Origin: Bedellia somnulentella
Lineage: Eukaryota > Arthropoda > Insecta > Lepidoptera > Bedelliidae
DNA length: 64,000 nucleotides
Direction of reading: 5' to 3'
Assembly: GCA_963576735.1 (NCBI GenBank)
Contig: OY755170.1
Coordinates: 14,678,567-14,742,566, forward strand
Position 1 is the stretch's first letter. Every line of letters starts with the position of its first letter. The translations under genes were made by a program, and so were the position numbers. The notes under the pieces were generated by a model. The model saw only the letters and a list, made by a program, of their open reading frames with translations. It had not been told where the DNA came from and searched no databases. Below are positions 1 through 9,905 of the stretch, piece by piece.

Positions 1-80
1 TCCACCGCCGTCGCCACCTGCTGGGCGGCGGCGCGCAGCTGCTCGCGACACGCGTTCGATGACAACGTCGGCGCCACTAC
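1..80 (-). CDS. rhea: Talin coding exon 18, partial at window edge
   Basis: VVAPTLSSNACREQL and AAAQQVATAVE continue R2 after the AG at 82-81. The exon runs off the window, so its 3' end and the rest of the rod (R3 to R13 and the dimerisation helix) are not visible. Confidence 0.92.
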
Positions 81-3000
81 CTGATATACAAACATTGCAT
101 ATCACCTTGTGTTTGTTACGATTTTTAAATTATGAAACAAAGATGAAGTATTTATCCATACCTTGGCACACGCGACGAGCTGGCTCGTGGCGAGGGCGCA
201 GTGGGTGGCGGCCGCGATTATGCCGTTCTGCAGCTGAGGTTCGTCCCGACATTGCGCTGCCACGTTCTTCGCTTTGAGCACCAACGCCGCCGTCGTGTTT
301 GCCACCGCCTTGGCCAGCGATAGTAAGATATCCTACGATCACATATACATGCTATTACTATCACTTAATACTGCTTTATATGTAGCAACAATGACAAACC
401 GAATTGTTTAACACGTTTTAGTAGGTTATTGCCTAAAGCATTCCAAACTTGTTTAGTTGGGTGAGCACAAGGTAATTTGGCATCTTTCTATTACATGTGT
501 ATTGTACTTATCCCGCAAAGACGAATTACGCCACATTGCTTCTATGTCAAATTAATACTGAAATTATACTATACAAAGGTATATGAAGCTACTAACACTT
601 TGATATCACACTTTACTAGCACTGTAAGTATTATTAAAGATCACCGCTTTCTGAATTGAAGGGGATATTAGTAAATTTTATTTAGCTGTAGTTATTATAT
701 TTTTGCTATTACATTCACTTTTTACAGACAGTTAGTCGGAAATAAAACCCCAGCAAATTAACAAAGCAAATGTATTAACAAAAATATTCACATTAGCACA
801 ATTAAAATATATCAAAAAATAAGTTTTTAGGGGTGATCTGTGTGAAGTAAACATTTAACATAATAAACACTTTGACTTCATTATAAATTTCTGTTAGCTT
901 GCAATATTTGTTTTTTTAACAGTATAGAAGATAAAAATGACAAACTATATTAGTAAAAACTGACAGGTCCATAAAGTGTTCCCACTAACCAGTACAATCA
1001 AATGTTTAACATTAAGGGACATTAATACAAATGAACTATGAATACCTAAATGGCTTTTAAAAGTGCATATTTACCAATAAATATACATTAAATTATTATT
1101 CAATTGAGATTATCTGTTCATCAATTAGGATTTCTGATCAATACCATTTATTACGTAAATACCTAATCGGAAAAAACCTTATAATTAAACTATGTCTTCA
1201 ACGCATGTGCCTAGACTAGATGAAATAAAGCATGGCTTTGTACATATACAGCTTTTGGTTTGTACACTTCATTAATATAGTTAGTAAAATACTAAACAAT
1301 AGTTTATATTAGGACTAGATTAGTTAGCAACCCAAAATTTCAATATTAAGTTCTCAGTATAATTAATTACAAATTAAACGTAATACGATAAGGTAATGTC
1401 AGCTATACTATTGACTGGAGTCTTTTATCTATCTTCCTACGCACATCTTACAGGTTTTTGGTTTTATCCAAAAACCAAGTGATTACGTTTACTTCTCTAA
1501 TACACATCAAGATTCTTTTCTATTAAATCGGAAAAGAGTGATGTGGCCACAGTTCTCATTTCTTCAACATAAAATATAGCTAGTTAAGTATATTAGACCT
1601 TAAGCGTGACTATTAGGAAAGTTGAGTCTACAACCGAAATATAGTATAGGATTCAGACAGAATCGAAACAATGACCATCCTCGGGCGTGGCCTCATTCGC
1701 GGAGCACACGCCGCTCGGCAGCAGATGTTGTACGAGGAACGCTATCAATACAACTACTACGGCTATCAAAAACAGAATGTTAAGCCAGTTTTCCTTCCAG
1801 ATAGTTTGCAGCTCCAGCTCTAGACAAATACACCGCGGACAACATTTCTCCTCAGTCCGCGGACAACGCTTTCGACAATATTTACAAAACCCTTTCAACT
1901 CAGCGTTGCCCGTCGTCTGAAAAGTAGGGTTATAAAATATTCTTATTTCAGTCTTTCCTTCTTGCTTGTCTTTTTCATTATTCAATAATACTGTAGTTTT
2001 GCGATCTCTCATTTCGCTAGTGTAGTACTTTTCACTTCTTTTAACAAAACTCTCAAGATCATCTCGTTTCTTTTTATTTATTTCTGACTTCAAAAAGCTA
2101 ACTTCACCTTTTTCCATAAACGTTTCGGTAGTGGTGAGCACACGATTATATTTATCCAAGTTAAAGAGTTTGAGGTTGACGGAACCGCTCACTTTAACCT
2201 CTGGACCCGTTCTAGTCACATCGTTGCGGATGCTCTGACATTCTATTTTCTTAGAGGAGTTATGCTTGTTCAGTTGCTCGTTTATTACATTTTTCTCTGT
2301 TGTACCCGACAAAAAGAACTGTTCCCGCAAAAGATCATTCTTTGTCTTAGAGTCGAAATTAACGTTCTCATAATCGTGATCGTTCGTATCGATGTCTACG
2401 TTGGCATAGACGTGATGGGCAAAATCTGTTTTGAAATTATATATTTTGTCGGAGGTATCGTTTCGAGGGTTAAGGGCGGGGGATGGCGGGTGAGACAGGT
2501 AGTGTTGGCAGTTTTCGAGGACTTGTCCTAGCGTGGAGTGATCTTGTGAGTTTTTCTGTGCGAAGTGCATGTTGGAGTAGTCTAGCGAGCGGTAGTAGTC
2601 GCTGTCGGACTCCTCGAGGATGACGTCGAGGCGCTGCGGTGGCGGCGGGCCCAGCCACTGCCGCGTCGTGTCCACGTCCTCGTACAAACCATCGTCATCT
2701 TTGAACTTCTCCTCCTCCGCGCCCACGTTGAAGTCATCGCAATACGCATCCTTATCTCTACTGAAGAACACCTTGTAGAAGTTGTCGTAGCAATAATTTA
2801 GCTTTCGATACAAGTACGACTTTTTCGTAGTCCTGGTTTTGTTGAACGTGTCGCTGTGTCTAGTTGTTTTTACCTGAGTTTCCTTGTCCTCTTCGGTCTC
2901 TTCGCCGATGGTATGGAGAACACTTGTCGACGCTTCACCTACGCGAGACGCTGCATTCAAAAGGTTCTGACGAGGCTATAAAAATAAACAATTGAATTAG

Positions 3001-6000
3001 TTTTATGATTATTTTATGGTACCTGAATTATAAACCAGTATTTTTTTTAATGCTTACCTCCTTGGTTTCTGGTTCCGCAGCTTTCAGAAGATCAGTAAAA
3101 GCGCTGCAAAGCTTACGAGTTGCGTCTAAGAGACGATCGCCGTTATCTTGGTCGTCCAATAGTGCTGCCAGCATCTGCACACCTATAAAAATTATTGTAA
3201 ATTTAATATTTATGAATAATTACAAAATAAAGGACAATAATAGTAAAAGCATAATAATTAATTCATACCTTTGCTCATCTCTGGAAGGTTACTGGTGATG
3301 GTAGTAATGGCTGCGCCTACAGCTGTATGATCGACTTCTTCGGTGGGACCTGCACATAAAAGCATAAAGTTAATTGTTTAAAGATAAGCCAGAAAACGCA
3401 TATATATATTAATTCTGAACCGATATGTTACCTGCAGTAAGTGTGACTACTTGCGCAGTGGCGGCGTTCATAGCGGCTATCTGAGATGTGACCAACTGTT
3501 TGCTGGAGTCCATCGTACTTTGCTTCCATTTGATAGAGCCTGCGTCACCACCAAGCTCCGGTAATGATGCCTATGAAAACAAATAAATATTATAACCATA
3601 AGCAGATAGCAACATTATCAAGTCAAGAAATAGATTTTATGCATATAATCTAATAGTTAGAGTTAGTAAGAAATCGATTTTATCCATATAATCTAATAGT
3701 TGGCTTGGCAGCCGTACTTATTTTTTTAGATAATATGACACACTTAAACTGATATCACTTACCCTCGTTAGGTGCGTTTCAGTTTGCTTGATGATTTCTC
3801 TTCCTGAAGTGATAGTAGAAAGGAGAGCGCGTTGCGGCTCTGACAATACTGACGTTACTTTCGTCTGCTGACTCTGGGATGCCTATTTACAAAATTTAGT
3901 TAATATTGTCGAATAAAAACGAAGGAGATATACCAAGTAACGCATAATAGGAAGCTACATACTGTGTAATATTACAATTGCAATCAAGCTTGACCAAAAT
4001 ATAGATGGAAAATTTACCTACACAGCCTATTTCCATCACTTTAGGTCCAAAATGAATGCGTGGAACAAATAATTTTCTCTGTTTAGCTGTAATTTATTGC
4101 ATAAATATGAAAAACAGAATAATATAAGTAAAAAATAAAAGAAGCTTACGGTAGGCGGCGCATGTCCGGTTATGATCTGTCCCGAGATGGTGGTTTGCTG
4201 AGCGCTGATCATGTGACCCATGGCAAACGATTTGGCACCTACATCGGCACACAGCCATAACAAAGCAATAAATTAAAATCGCTAAATCATATATTACAAA
4301 AGCATTGCCTACTAAAAACAACTCTTTTTTGTTTTGAGGTGAAATTGGCTTGCCGATATGAAAATACAAGAAATAAAATTGTGCCTGTGATTAAGCATGT
4401 GAAACGATTATAATATAACCAATTTCTTATTGAAGCACAATGTGGAACCAAACTAATAACCAAAACTACTAGTGTATAGTTGCGAAAACATGATTATTGA
4501 AATACATACAAATTGCATATTTTTACTAATATACTATGTACAAGTAGGAATAATTGTTACCCTCAGCTCCTGGTCTCAAAACGGCCGGCTTAGCCACAGA
4601 CTCGGTGTTCACGCGGCCGGATTTGAAGGTATCGTGCTGGATTATGTTAGCCCTACAACAACATACAATTTATATATTTTCTGCGTGTAAAAATTAAGGA
4701 ATATGGCAAAGTTATTTAATTAATAAAATTATAACAAAACTAACTCCTAAATTTATAGAATTGTCTACTTATTACAGCCTGATTAAGTCAGAGCTGAATG
4801 TAAAATTATCTTTCTCTTTGATTATACTCATATTAGAAAAAGACACATTTGTTCTAAGATTAGAGATGATGATCTTTGAGAAAACGTAATTCTATTATAA
4901 ATTTGCTTTAAAATAACAGTACAATAATATTTTTTACTTCAATATTGCCGCATCTAAAAAAGAACAGAAATCAATTAAAAAGTAATATCGGATACTAACT
5001 TGCTGGGCGAAACAGAGTCTTCCAGCATAGCTGAACCCTCATCCCCCTCGATGCCCACGTGATCTTTAGCCCGTTGCTTCCGTAAGATAATGTCGATGTA
5101 TCCCGCGATCACCTGCAGGATTTGCTCGGCCTCCGTCGTTTGCACCGAGTAGTATTGGTCGCTGTAACATATATCAAGGTTATCACCACACCCGTGGACT
5201 GGAGCCTATCCTGAATGTAGTGATTACATCATCACTCACTAAATCGTCCTTCGCACTTGTTTAGTTAGGTTGGTGGAGTTTAACGACTACCTCGCCCTCG
5301 AAGCCTTCGGGTATCAAACCCAAAGGTCATAAGTCACGCTAAATGGCTAACCATGTAAGTTTTAATATTTTTATACCTATTCAATCTCTCAATACTGTTA
5401 CAATATCATTGGCGCAGAAAGATGATTTTCAAAAATTTAGATATAGAAAATAGAAATAACTATGGATATCCTTAAATAGAAGGAATATCCTACCTGTAGT
5501 CACCAAAGTCAAGGGTGAAGGTGTTAGGCGATGCACACCAGCGCCGAACAGTGGTCAGTGGCCAAGACTGCAGAATCTCCTTAGTCTTCTCATCCAGACG
5601 AAGAATGGAATCCTTGGTCACGCCCAGCAAACGGGGCACCAGTTTGTTTTTACCCTTCATTTTTTCCTGTGAAACATCAGTTATATTATAGTATGACCTT
5701 CTTAAGTTCCTGTTCCTAAATGTTTGAAGTTATAAGGTGACTTACTTTAACTAAGAAGAAAGCCACGCCATAGGTTTTGAGCGAGCGAGCCGCTTTGGTA
5801 TAGAGGACCTTCGAGTCGAGTTCACTGAGGCCCGCGTGCTTGCGATGCTCCTCGAAGATTTTCTTCTCGATTCCTTTCACTTTCATGTATGATGCAGGTA
5901 AAAACTCTTTGAGGCTGTAATATACATTGTTTAATTAGATTTTATTTTATTAACGTGTTGGTTGATATAAACAAATTTTTTAGACAGTAATAAAATAAAT

Positions 6001-8117
6001 GATAATTCTGTGCAGGCTTGTAATAAAGAATTAAAGTTATTAAAAACTGTAGTTATCATTAGATGTTATACAACGTCGTAATATTTCATTACATACAAAG
6101 TGAGTTGCGAACAAAGTTTGTGTTTCTATTTAACGAAGCTAAGTGGTTGTGCGATACCACCCTCAGCGCAACTATAAATAGATTTTCATTATGTCTAATA
6201 GTTTGAAAGGGTGAAGTCTTACATGTGGAGGCAATTGGGGAAAATACAAAATCAATTTTATTATTTACTTACTCTAGGAAGCCAGGTTTGTGTTTCTCCT
6301 CTTTGTAGTCACCAAATTGAATTTGACACTGGATGCCGGCGAACTCGCAAGCTATTGAGGAAATATCAAATTTAGTAATGTTCCAATAGCTGGCTATGAA
6401 AGTTTATACTACACAACCGCAACTAATTTTATACATGTTTTATAAGTGCTGTAGTTAAGAGTTGTATTTGAAAATAACAACTTTATTGCTTCCAAAGGGA
6501 AAAAGAATGGCATAAAGAGGTTAGTAATTTAACACTAACATCCTTTCAAATCTAAACCTTTCTCTGTTTTAAATCGCCAATAGTTGTAATTTAAACGTGA
6601 TTATGAATTGTAATTATTTGTCAATGTTTTTGATATATAGAAAGTTTCAAACCTATAATTTTAAAACTTTAAATTGTAACTTGATAAAGTGTCCCTGTTG
6701 ACTTTCAAAAGCTGATCTTCCTGACTTAGGTTGCATTAACGAAACAAGACTGACTACAAGTGCTACCTTTCTCCTGCGTGATTGGATGCGTCCCGTCCAG
6801 GATGGTGTCCCGGGCCTGCACGTAGAGTAAGTTGAGCTGCACGGGGTCGCGCGAGTCCACGTTGCGGTCCGAGAAGAACAGCTTGCGGCGCAGCAGCAGC
6901 GTCTCTGACACGTCTACGCCTTGCTCGCGGAGCGTCTTGGAGGGCTCCACCCAGTTTACTGTGTAAGACGTTTTATATTGGGATATGTATGCTAAGAAAT
7001 TCAGTAGTGTCTTCGAGATCTACTCAGTTTACTGTGTAACACACATTATATAAGAGCCAGCAGTAGCGTCTCCGACACGTCCATGCCTTGCTCGCGGAGG
7101 GTCTTGGAGGGCTCCACCCAGTTTACTGTACACACATACATCATTTTGGTAAATGGGTACTAACAAACACGCAACACACTATATGCGTACTAAGAAAGTC
7201 AGTGGCGTCCGTATGGCAGTCAAATAATGAATCTTTTGAGTATTTATATTGTTTTTTTTTACAATATACAATTTAATGATAAAGGTACCTTCATCATCGG
7301 TTTTAAGTTTCTTTCGCAATTGGTCCATCTTTGCGTCCCTTTCTTTTTCTTGGTGTTTTCGTTTCATAGTCAGAGTTCCATAATTTGGCTTTTCACACGG
7401 ATCAGCTTCCTCTTTTTGGTCTTCGCGAACCTATTACATTAATCATTTTAGTTAGTAATACATTCCACATTTATTGATATTATGCCTCTTGTAATTGCCA
7501 TTAAGTTTCAAGAGTTAAATATTTAAATTAAATCGACTCACCAATCCATATTCGTCATAATTTGTAATACCAATTTTGGTGCAGATAACGACCATCAAGT
7601 TGGCAACTATCTGACTGTCATCCACTAACAGTGTCTTAACGGTTCCTGAAACAGTGAACATAATCAATACTGGTCATTGGACACGTAAACGTATCTTAGG
7701 AAGCGTATCATAGATGACAGGTTGTGCTACTAACCGTCAAGCATTTTCACTCGCAGATTTCTAGTTTTCTTGTTATATTCGAGCAAATCTCCATTATGCA
7801 GAATATAATAGCCGAGACTACGAGTGGGCTCCAGCCAAATGCCTTTTTTGTTGTCTTCCACTGATGTTAGAAAGAGACCGTACTCTTTCGCTGTAAATGA
7901 CATAAACTTTAATGAGTTTTACGTTTACAACATCCGATCCAATTCATAGAAATGAAACTTACGGTCTCCTTGGTTTGCTTCCAATATTTTTTCTCTAATA
8001 ATACGACAGGCGTCGTATACCGTAGTGGAAGGATCAAACTGCATGGTTTTCACCACTTTGCCTCCTTCTAACGAGATTTTCAGTGATAGTGTCGCCATTT
8101 TGCTAAGTGAATATGCC
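1..8117 (-). CDS. rhea: Talin, 5' portion of gene (18 coding exons, continues beyond base 1)
   Basis: Talin links the cytoplasmic tails of beta-integrins to actin at cell-matrix adhesions. Coding exons, in transcript order on the minus strand: 8098-7963, 7890-7735, 7645-7542, 7430-7289, 6958-6767, 6351-6273, 5914-5746, 5666-5494, 5161-5000, 4652-4561, 4238-4150, 3882-3763, 3570-3432, 3349-3269, 3182-3058, 2975-2874, 332-162, 80-1. All introns are GT-AG and all phases agree; the first 16 exons give 687 residues. The protein follows animal talins throughout: MATLSLKISL start, KKGIWLE, LREQGV, SRDPVQLNLLYVQARD, RRWCASP, PRQNLLNAASRVGEAS, LVLKAKNVA. Residue numbers agree with vertebrate talin (PRQNLL at 654). 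The rod from late R2 onward lies outside the window. The gene symbol is the Drosophila name. Family assignment is very secure; exon ends are read by eye. Confidence 0.97.
162..332 (-). CDS. rhea: Talin coding exon 17 (R2)
   Basis: 57 codons, DILLSLAKAVANT to LATSQLVACAK, residues 688-744. It contains AALVLKAKNVAAQC and IIAAATHCALATSQLVAC, among the most conserved rod segments. The donor is AAG|GTATGG at 161. Phase is 0 at both ends. Confidence 0.95.
333..1652 (-). other. Talin intron remainder / possible 3' UTR of the alternative exon
   Basis: AT-rich sequence with no recognised coding or repeat element between coding exon 17 and the stop of the candidate terminal exon. It would be intron in the long talin and 3' UTR in the short one. 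Confidence 0.6.
1147..1152 (-). terminator. Possible polyadenylation signal for the alternative talin exon
   Basis: AATAAA on the minus strand is the first canonical signal downstream of the stop at 1653, about 500 bases away. Such hexamers are common by chance in AT-rich DNA, so this is weak support. Confidence 0.2.
1653..2975 (-). CDS. Candidate alternative 3'-terminal talin exon encoding a membrane-anchored tail
   Basis: The frame of exon 16 passes through its donor and stays open for 406 codons to TGA at 1655-1653. There is no ATG in the first 101 added codons (first at 2570), which argues for a spliced exon rather than a separate gene. The tail begins VKTTRHSD. It has a basic, Tyr-rich start (KKSYLYRKLNYCYDNFYK), an acidic stretch, PPPPQR, two Y-x-N-V motifs (2397-2408 and 2361-2372), and a Cys cluster at about 1822-1893 (CKYCRKRC, CCPRCIC). 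A hydrophobic run at about 1718-1787 (NILFLIAVVVVLIAFLV) is followed by some 26 residues. No known family was recognised. If used, the product would be 1093 residues: FERM head, R1, the first part of R2, then this tail. Function is inference; a nested unrelated gene starting at 2570 (305 residues) is the alternative. Confidence 0.62.
   Translation of the reverse strand, partial: PRQNLLNAASRVGEASTSVLHTIGEETEEDKETQVKTTRHSDTFNKTRTTKKSYLYRKLNYCYDNFYKVFFSRDKDAYCDDFNVGAEEEKFKDDDGLYEDVDTTRQWLGPPPPQRLDVILEESDSDYYRSLDYSNMHFAQKNSQDHSTLGQVLENCQHYLSHPPSPALNPRNDTSDKIYNFKTDFAHHVYANVDIDTNDHDYENVNFDSKTKNDLLREQFFLSGTTEKNVINEQLNKHNSSKKIECQSIRNDVTRTGPEVKVSGSVNLKLFNLDKYNRVLTTTETFMEKGEVSFLKSEINKKKRDDLESFVKRSEKYYTSEMRDRKTTVLLNNEKDKQEGKTEIRIFYNPTFQTTGNAELKGFCKYCRKRCPRTEEKCCPRCICLELELQTIWKENWLNILFLIAVVVVLIAFLVQHLLPSGVCSANEATPEDGHCFDSV
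2874..2975 (-). CDS. rhea: Talin coding exon 16 (start of R2), canonical splice form
   Basis: 34 codons, PRQNLLNAASRVGEAS to the final ETQ. The acceptor is TTTTTATAG; its TAG is also an in-frame stop, so the reading frame opens exactly at the exon edge. The donor is CAG|GTAAAA at 2873, which departs from GTRAGT at its last two bases. Splicing to 332 joins in phase 0 and restores the canonical R2 sequence, continuing DILLSLAKAVANT. The frame also stays open through this donor (see 1653-2975). Confidence 0.93.
3058..3882 (-). CDS. rhea: Talin coding exons 12-15 (rod bundle R1)
   Basis: Exons are 3882-3763, 3570-3432, 3349-3269 and 3182-3058, residues 499-653. They encode amphipathic helices, including LSTITSGREIIKQTE, SSKQLVTSQIAAMNAATAQV, HTAVGAAITTI and VQMLAALLDDQDNGDRLLDA, in the order seen in vertebrate R1. 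Donors are GTAAGT, GTAACA, GTATGA and GTAAGC. Confidence 0.93.
4150..4652 (-). CDS. rhea: Talin coding exons 10 and 11 (head-rod linker)
   Basis: Exon 10 is 4652-4561 and exon 11 is 4238-4150, about residues 438-498. The sequence is poor in predicted structure, and its end, MISAQQTTISGQIITGHAPP, matches the SGQ-x-x-x-GHMPP region that closes the vertebrate linker. In vertebrates this linker is a calpain target; no cleavage site is claimed here. Confidence 0.9.
5000..5666 (-). CDS. rhea: Talin coding exons 8 and 9 (F3 integrin-binding domain)
   Basis: Exon 8 is 5666-5494 and exon 9 is 5161-5000. Visible motifs are KMKGKNKLVPRLLG, RRWCASPNTFTLDFGDY and QVIAGYIDIILRK. The Arg-Trp of RRWCASP corresponds to the Arg358-Trp359 pair that binds the NPxY region of beta-integrin in vertebrate talin, so integrin binding is expected to be kept. 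Exon 9 ends in the acidic MLEDSVSPS stretch that leads to the linker. Confidence 0.95.
5746..6351 (-). CDS. rhea: Talin coding exons 6 and 7 (F2 to F3)
   Basis: Exon 6 is 6351-6273 (ACEFAGIQCQIQFG, HKPGFL) and exon 7 is 5914-5746 (LKEFLP, ARSLKTYGVAFFLVK). Both use GTAAGT donors. The segment ends at the start of the F3 phosphotyrosine-binding-like domain. The AFFLV stretch corresponds to the hydrophobic pocket region used to contact the membrane-proximal integrin helix in vertebrate talin. Confidence 0.94.
6767..6958 (-). CDS. rhea: Talin coding exon 5 (F2 domain start)
   Basis: Residues 180-243. It reads NWVEPSKTLREQGV, ETLLLRRKLFFSD and SRDPVQLNLLYVQARD, the best conserved part of the FERM F2 region. 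The first 68 bases, with their acceptor, are duplicated in the intron immediately upstream (see 7058-7125). The donor GTAGCA is weak. Confidence 0.95.
7058..7125 (-). pseudogene. Partial duplicate of talin coding exon 5 within the intron
   Basis: This repeats the first 68 bases of exon 5 with few changes, reading NWVEPSKTLREQGMDVSETLLL, and keeps the acceptor (TACAG|TAAACTGG). The copy ends where exon 5 continues with RRK, has no donor, and meets a stop a few codons later (ALI-stop). Flanking intron sequence up to about 7215 also resembles that next to the real exon, so the event was a tandem duplication of some 150 bp. It is most likely a non-functional duplicate. Confidence 0.8.
7289..7645 (-). 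CDS. rhea: Talin coding exons 3 and 4 (F1 domain)
   Basis: Exon 3 is 7645-7542 and exon 4 is 7430-7289; the interval 7541-7431 is an intron. Together they cover about residues 98-179, with GTVKTLLVDDSQ, ICTKIGITNYDEYGL and then a basic stretch ending LRKKLKTDDE. The basic, less conserved part fits the F1 loop that contacts acidic lipids in other talins (family knowledge). Donors are GTGAGT and GTACCT; the second is weak. Confidence 0.92.
7735..7890 (-). CDS. rhea: Talin coding exon 2 (end of F0)
   Basis: This exon completes the F0 domain (residues 46-97). It contains EYGLFL, NKKGIWLEPTRSLGYYIL and NGDLLEY, which match the F0 core of known talins. The acceptor is TTTACAG and the donor GTTAGT; the exon enters and leaves in phase 1. 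Confidence 0.93.
7963..8117 (-). CDS. rhea: Talin first coding exon with 5' UTR remainder and start codon
   Basis: The ATG is at 8098-8096, context AAA-ATG-G. The N-terminus MATLSLKISLEGG begins the F0 ubiquitin-like domain, residues 1-45. A pyrimidine-rich acceptor (TTCGTATTTGCAG, AG at 8119-8118) lies 19 bases before the ATG, so the exon begins at 8117 and at least one non-coding exon lies further upstream. The donor is GTAAGT at 7962. This start is preferred because it reproduces the family N-terminus exactly. Confidence 0.95.
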
Positions 8118-9610
8118 CTGCAAATACGAATACTAACTGTAATCTAACTGAATCAGACGAATAGAAATTTACATTAATCTTGTATGCTAATCTAATTGAA
8201 TAAGACGGACATAGCTCTAAGGGTCCGAGGCGGTGCCCCGGAGACGCGCGGTGACAAATAACAGGGTTTCGTGATGTAAATTTTATTAACTGCAGAGGGG
8301 CGGGTTCATTGTTTATCAAAAAACTTGTGTATGGTTGCCGGTAAATTTAACTAAATGAGTCTAGACATTTAATGAACGCGATATATTAATGACCGCGTAG
8401 TAAAAATCTTTAAGTACTAGAATAAAATAGAAAAAGACCTGTGAATGGTAGCAGTTTCTAATTTGGTGGTAGATGGGGGTTCGTCTAACGAGACAGCGCT
8501 ACAGCGGCGCCTGCGCTCTTGGCTGAAGGATCGGTGGCGTTGTACCGCGCGGCTCGGATCTTTTTGGGGTGAGCCCTGCCATCAAACATTTGCATGTAAA
8601 TTAAATAGTTGAGTCACTTTACTGACATATTTATACGCTTAGAGACTGTCATTAGTAAAACGATTAGACGATATTTGATGCTTCATATGTACGATAGTAG
8701 TAGACCTAATAGAAATAGAGTCTAGTATTTTTAGGCGATTGCAGAGCTATTTTCATTAAAATACGATCGAGGAAAATATTGTGATTCCGTCTTTTGTATA
8801 GCTTGAACGTGTATCACATTAAAAAAAGGAAACATTTAATATACCTATTATGAAAAGTGGAGAATATTTCATTTTTAAGTAACGGGTACAGATTTCATAA
8901 TGAACGAAACTATAGGTTAATATAACCACCTTAGATCTCAGCAAGCGTCGCCAATTGTCGTGAAGGGCGTGCTCTATGCGCTCACGCAGACTTTGTCACG
9001 TGACCGCCGCCACCGCCGATGTTTCCAGTGACTCGCTTTCCAATGAAATCTGATGACAATAGAAAGACATGTTATCATAAGGTAACTGGTACATTGTAAA
9101 ATATAATATTAACCGGTGAGATTAATATATAACATCAGTGTTGCAATTTGATGATCAATTTACGAACAGTAATATAAATGACTCAGAAGTACATACGGGC
9201 GGGCACACCTTTCTATCATACCTGGCTCTAAACATTCTGAGCCAACTATTTATTATAGTTTGTGTAGGTGCTTTACTACACCATCGGCGGAGAAACTGTT
9301 GGGAGCGACGCTAGCCATTTTAAACACAAATGCGTAAACGTAAAGTTTATTTTACTCGTAAACAATGAAAACGATGGGCCGCTCTGCGCGAGCACAAAGA
9401 TATTTTTGAAAAGATATTAATAGGATTGGTTGAAGTTGTTGCCTGTAGTAAGAGAATAGTGTATATTCGATTTGGGTTGACGAACTGTCGACAGTCATGT
9501 TAGTCGCTGCAACTTGTTATACGTTGAGTATTAAAATTAATAACGTTAAGAAAATGCTGCCTAATGATCCAAATAGACAGTGCTATGTTTATTATAAGAT
9601 TCTCGCTGAC
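8118..9610. other. Upstream/first-intron region with GC-rich patches
   Basis: No coding exon recognised. GC-rich patches lie at about 8220-8260, 8490-8580 and 8990-9030 (including CACGTG within GTCACGTGACC) in an otherwise AT-rich background. They could be promoter elements or non-coding exons of talin, but no paired splice sites were found. Confidence 0.3.
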
Positions 9611-9611
9611 A

Positions 9612-9659
9612 ACCGCCCAATATTTTTTGATAATAACTTATCAAAAAATATTGGGCGGT
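9612..9659. repeat. Perfect 22-bp inverted repeat, 4-base loop
   Basis: The arms 9612-9633 and 9638-9659 (ACCGCCCAATATTTTTTGAT and onward) are exactly complementary, with loop TAAC. It is too short for a typical terminal-inverted-repeat element and is not part of any repeat family recognised in the window. Confidence 0.95.
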
Positions 9660-9794
9660 ATGTATCATAGTTTTATAAAAGTGAATAAATTCGTAGCTAA
9701 CACAGTAACGGCAACGATGATTAAGAGTATTTTTTAATGACTAACAAAAGTTATTGACACTAAGGCCAGTCTCTCAAAAAGATCAAAACGATAA

Positions 9795-9905
9795 TTTAAC
9801 GTTTACGCCATATGCACCCGAAGGCTGGCAGAAGTACTACTACTTCCTAACATTACGTGCAATAAATAATGTGACCTAGTGTTCAGACTACACACGTTAC
9901 AGAGA
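9795..9905 (-). repeat. SINE-B fragment, degenerate
   Basis: It carries the family signature (ACGTTTACGCCATATGCACC, then GTGACCTAGTGTTCAGA), a diverged version of the sequence at 56575-56905. Confidence 0.5.

Noticed and set aside
1687..1920. Plus-strand ORF opposite the talin tail
   Set aside because: It is the antisense shadow of the 1653-2975 frame with no family features. The same applies to 2262-2531 and to the out-of-frame 2470-2658.
9612..9659. The perfect hairpin as a miRNA gene
   Set aside because: The stem is 22 bp with no extended lower stem or mismatches typical of insect pre-miRNAs. It is reported only as a structure.
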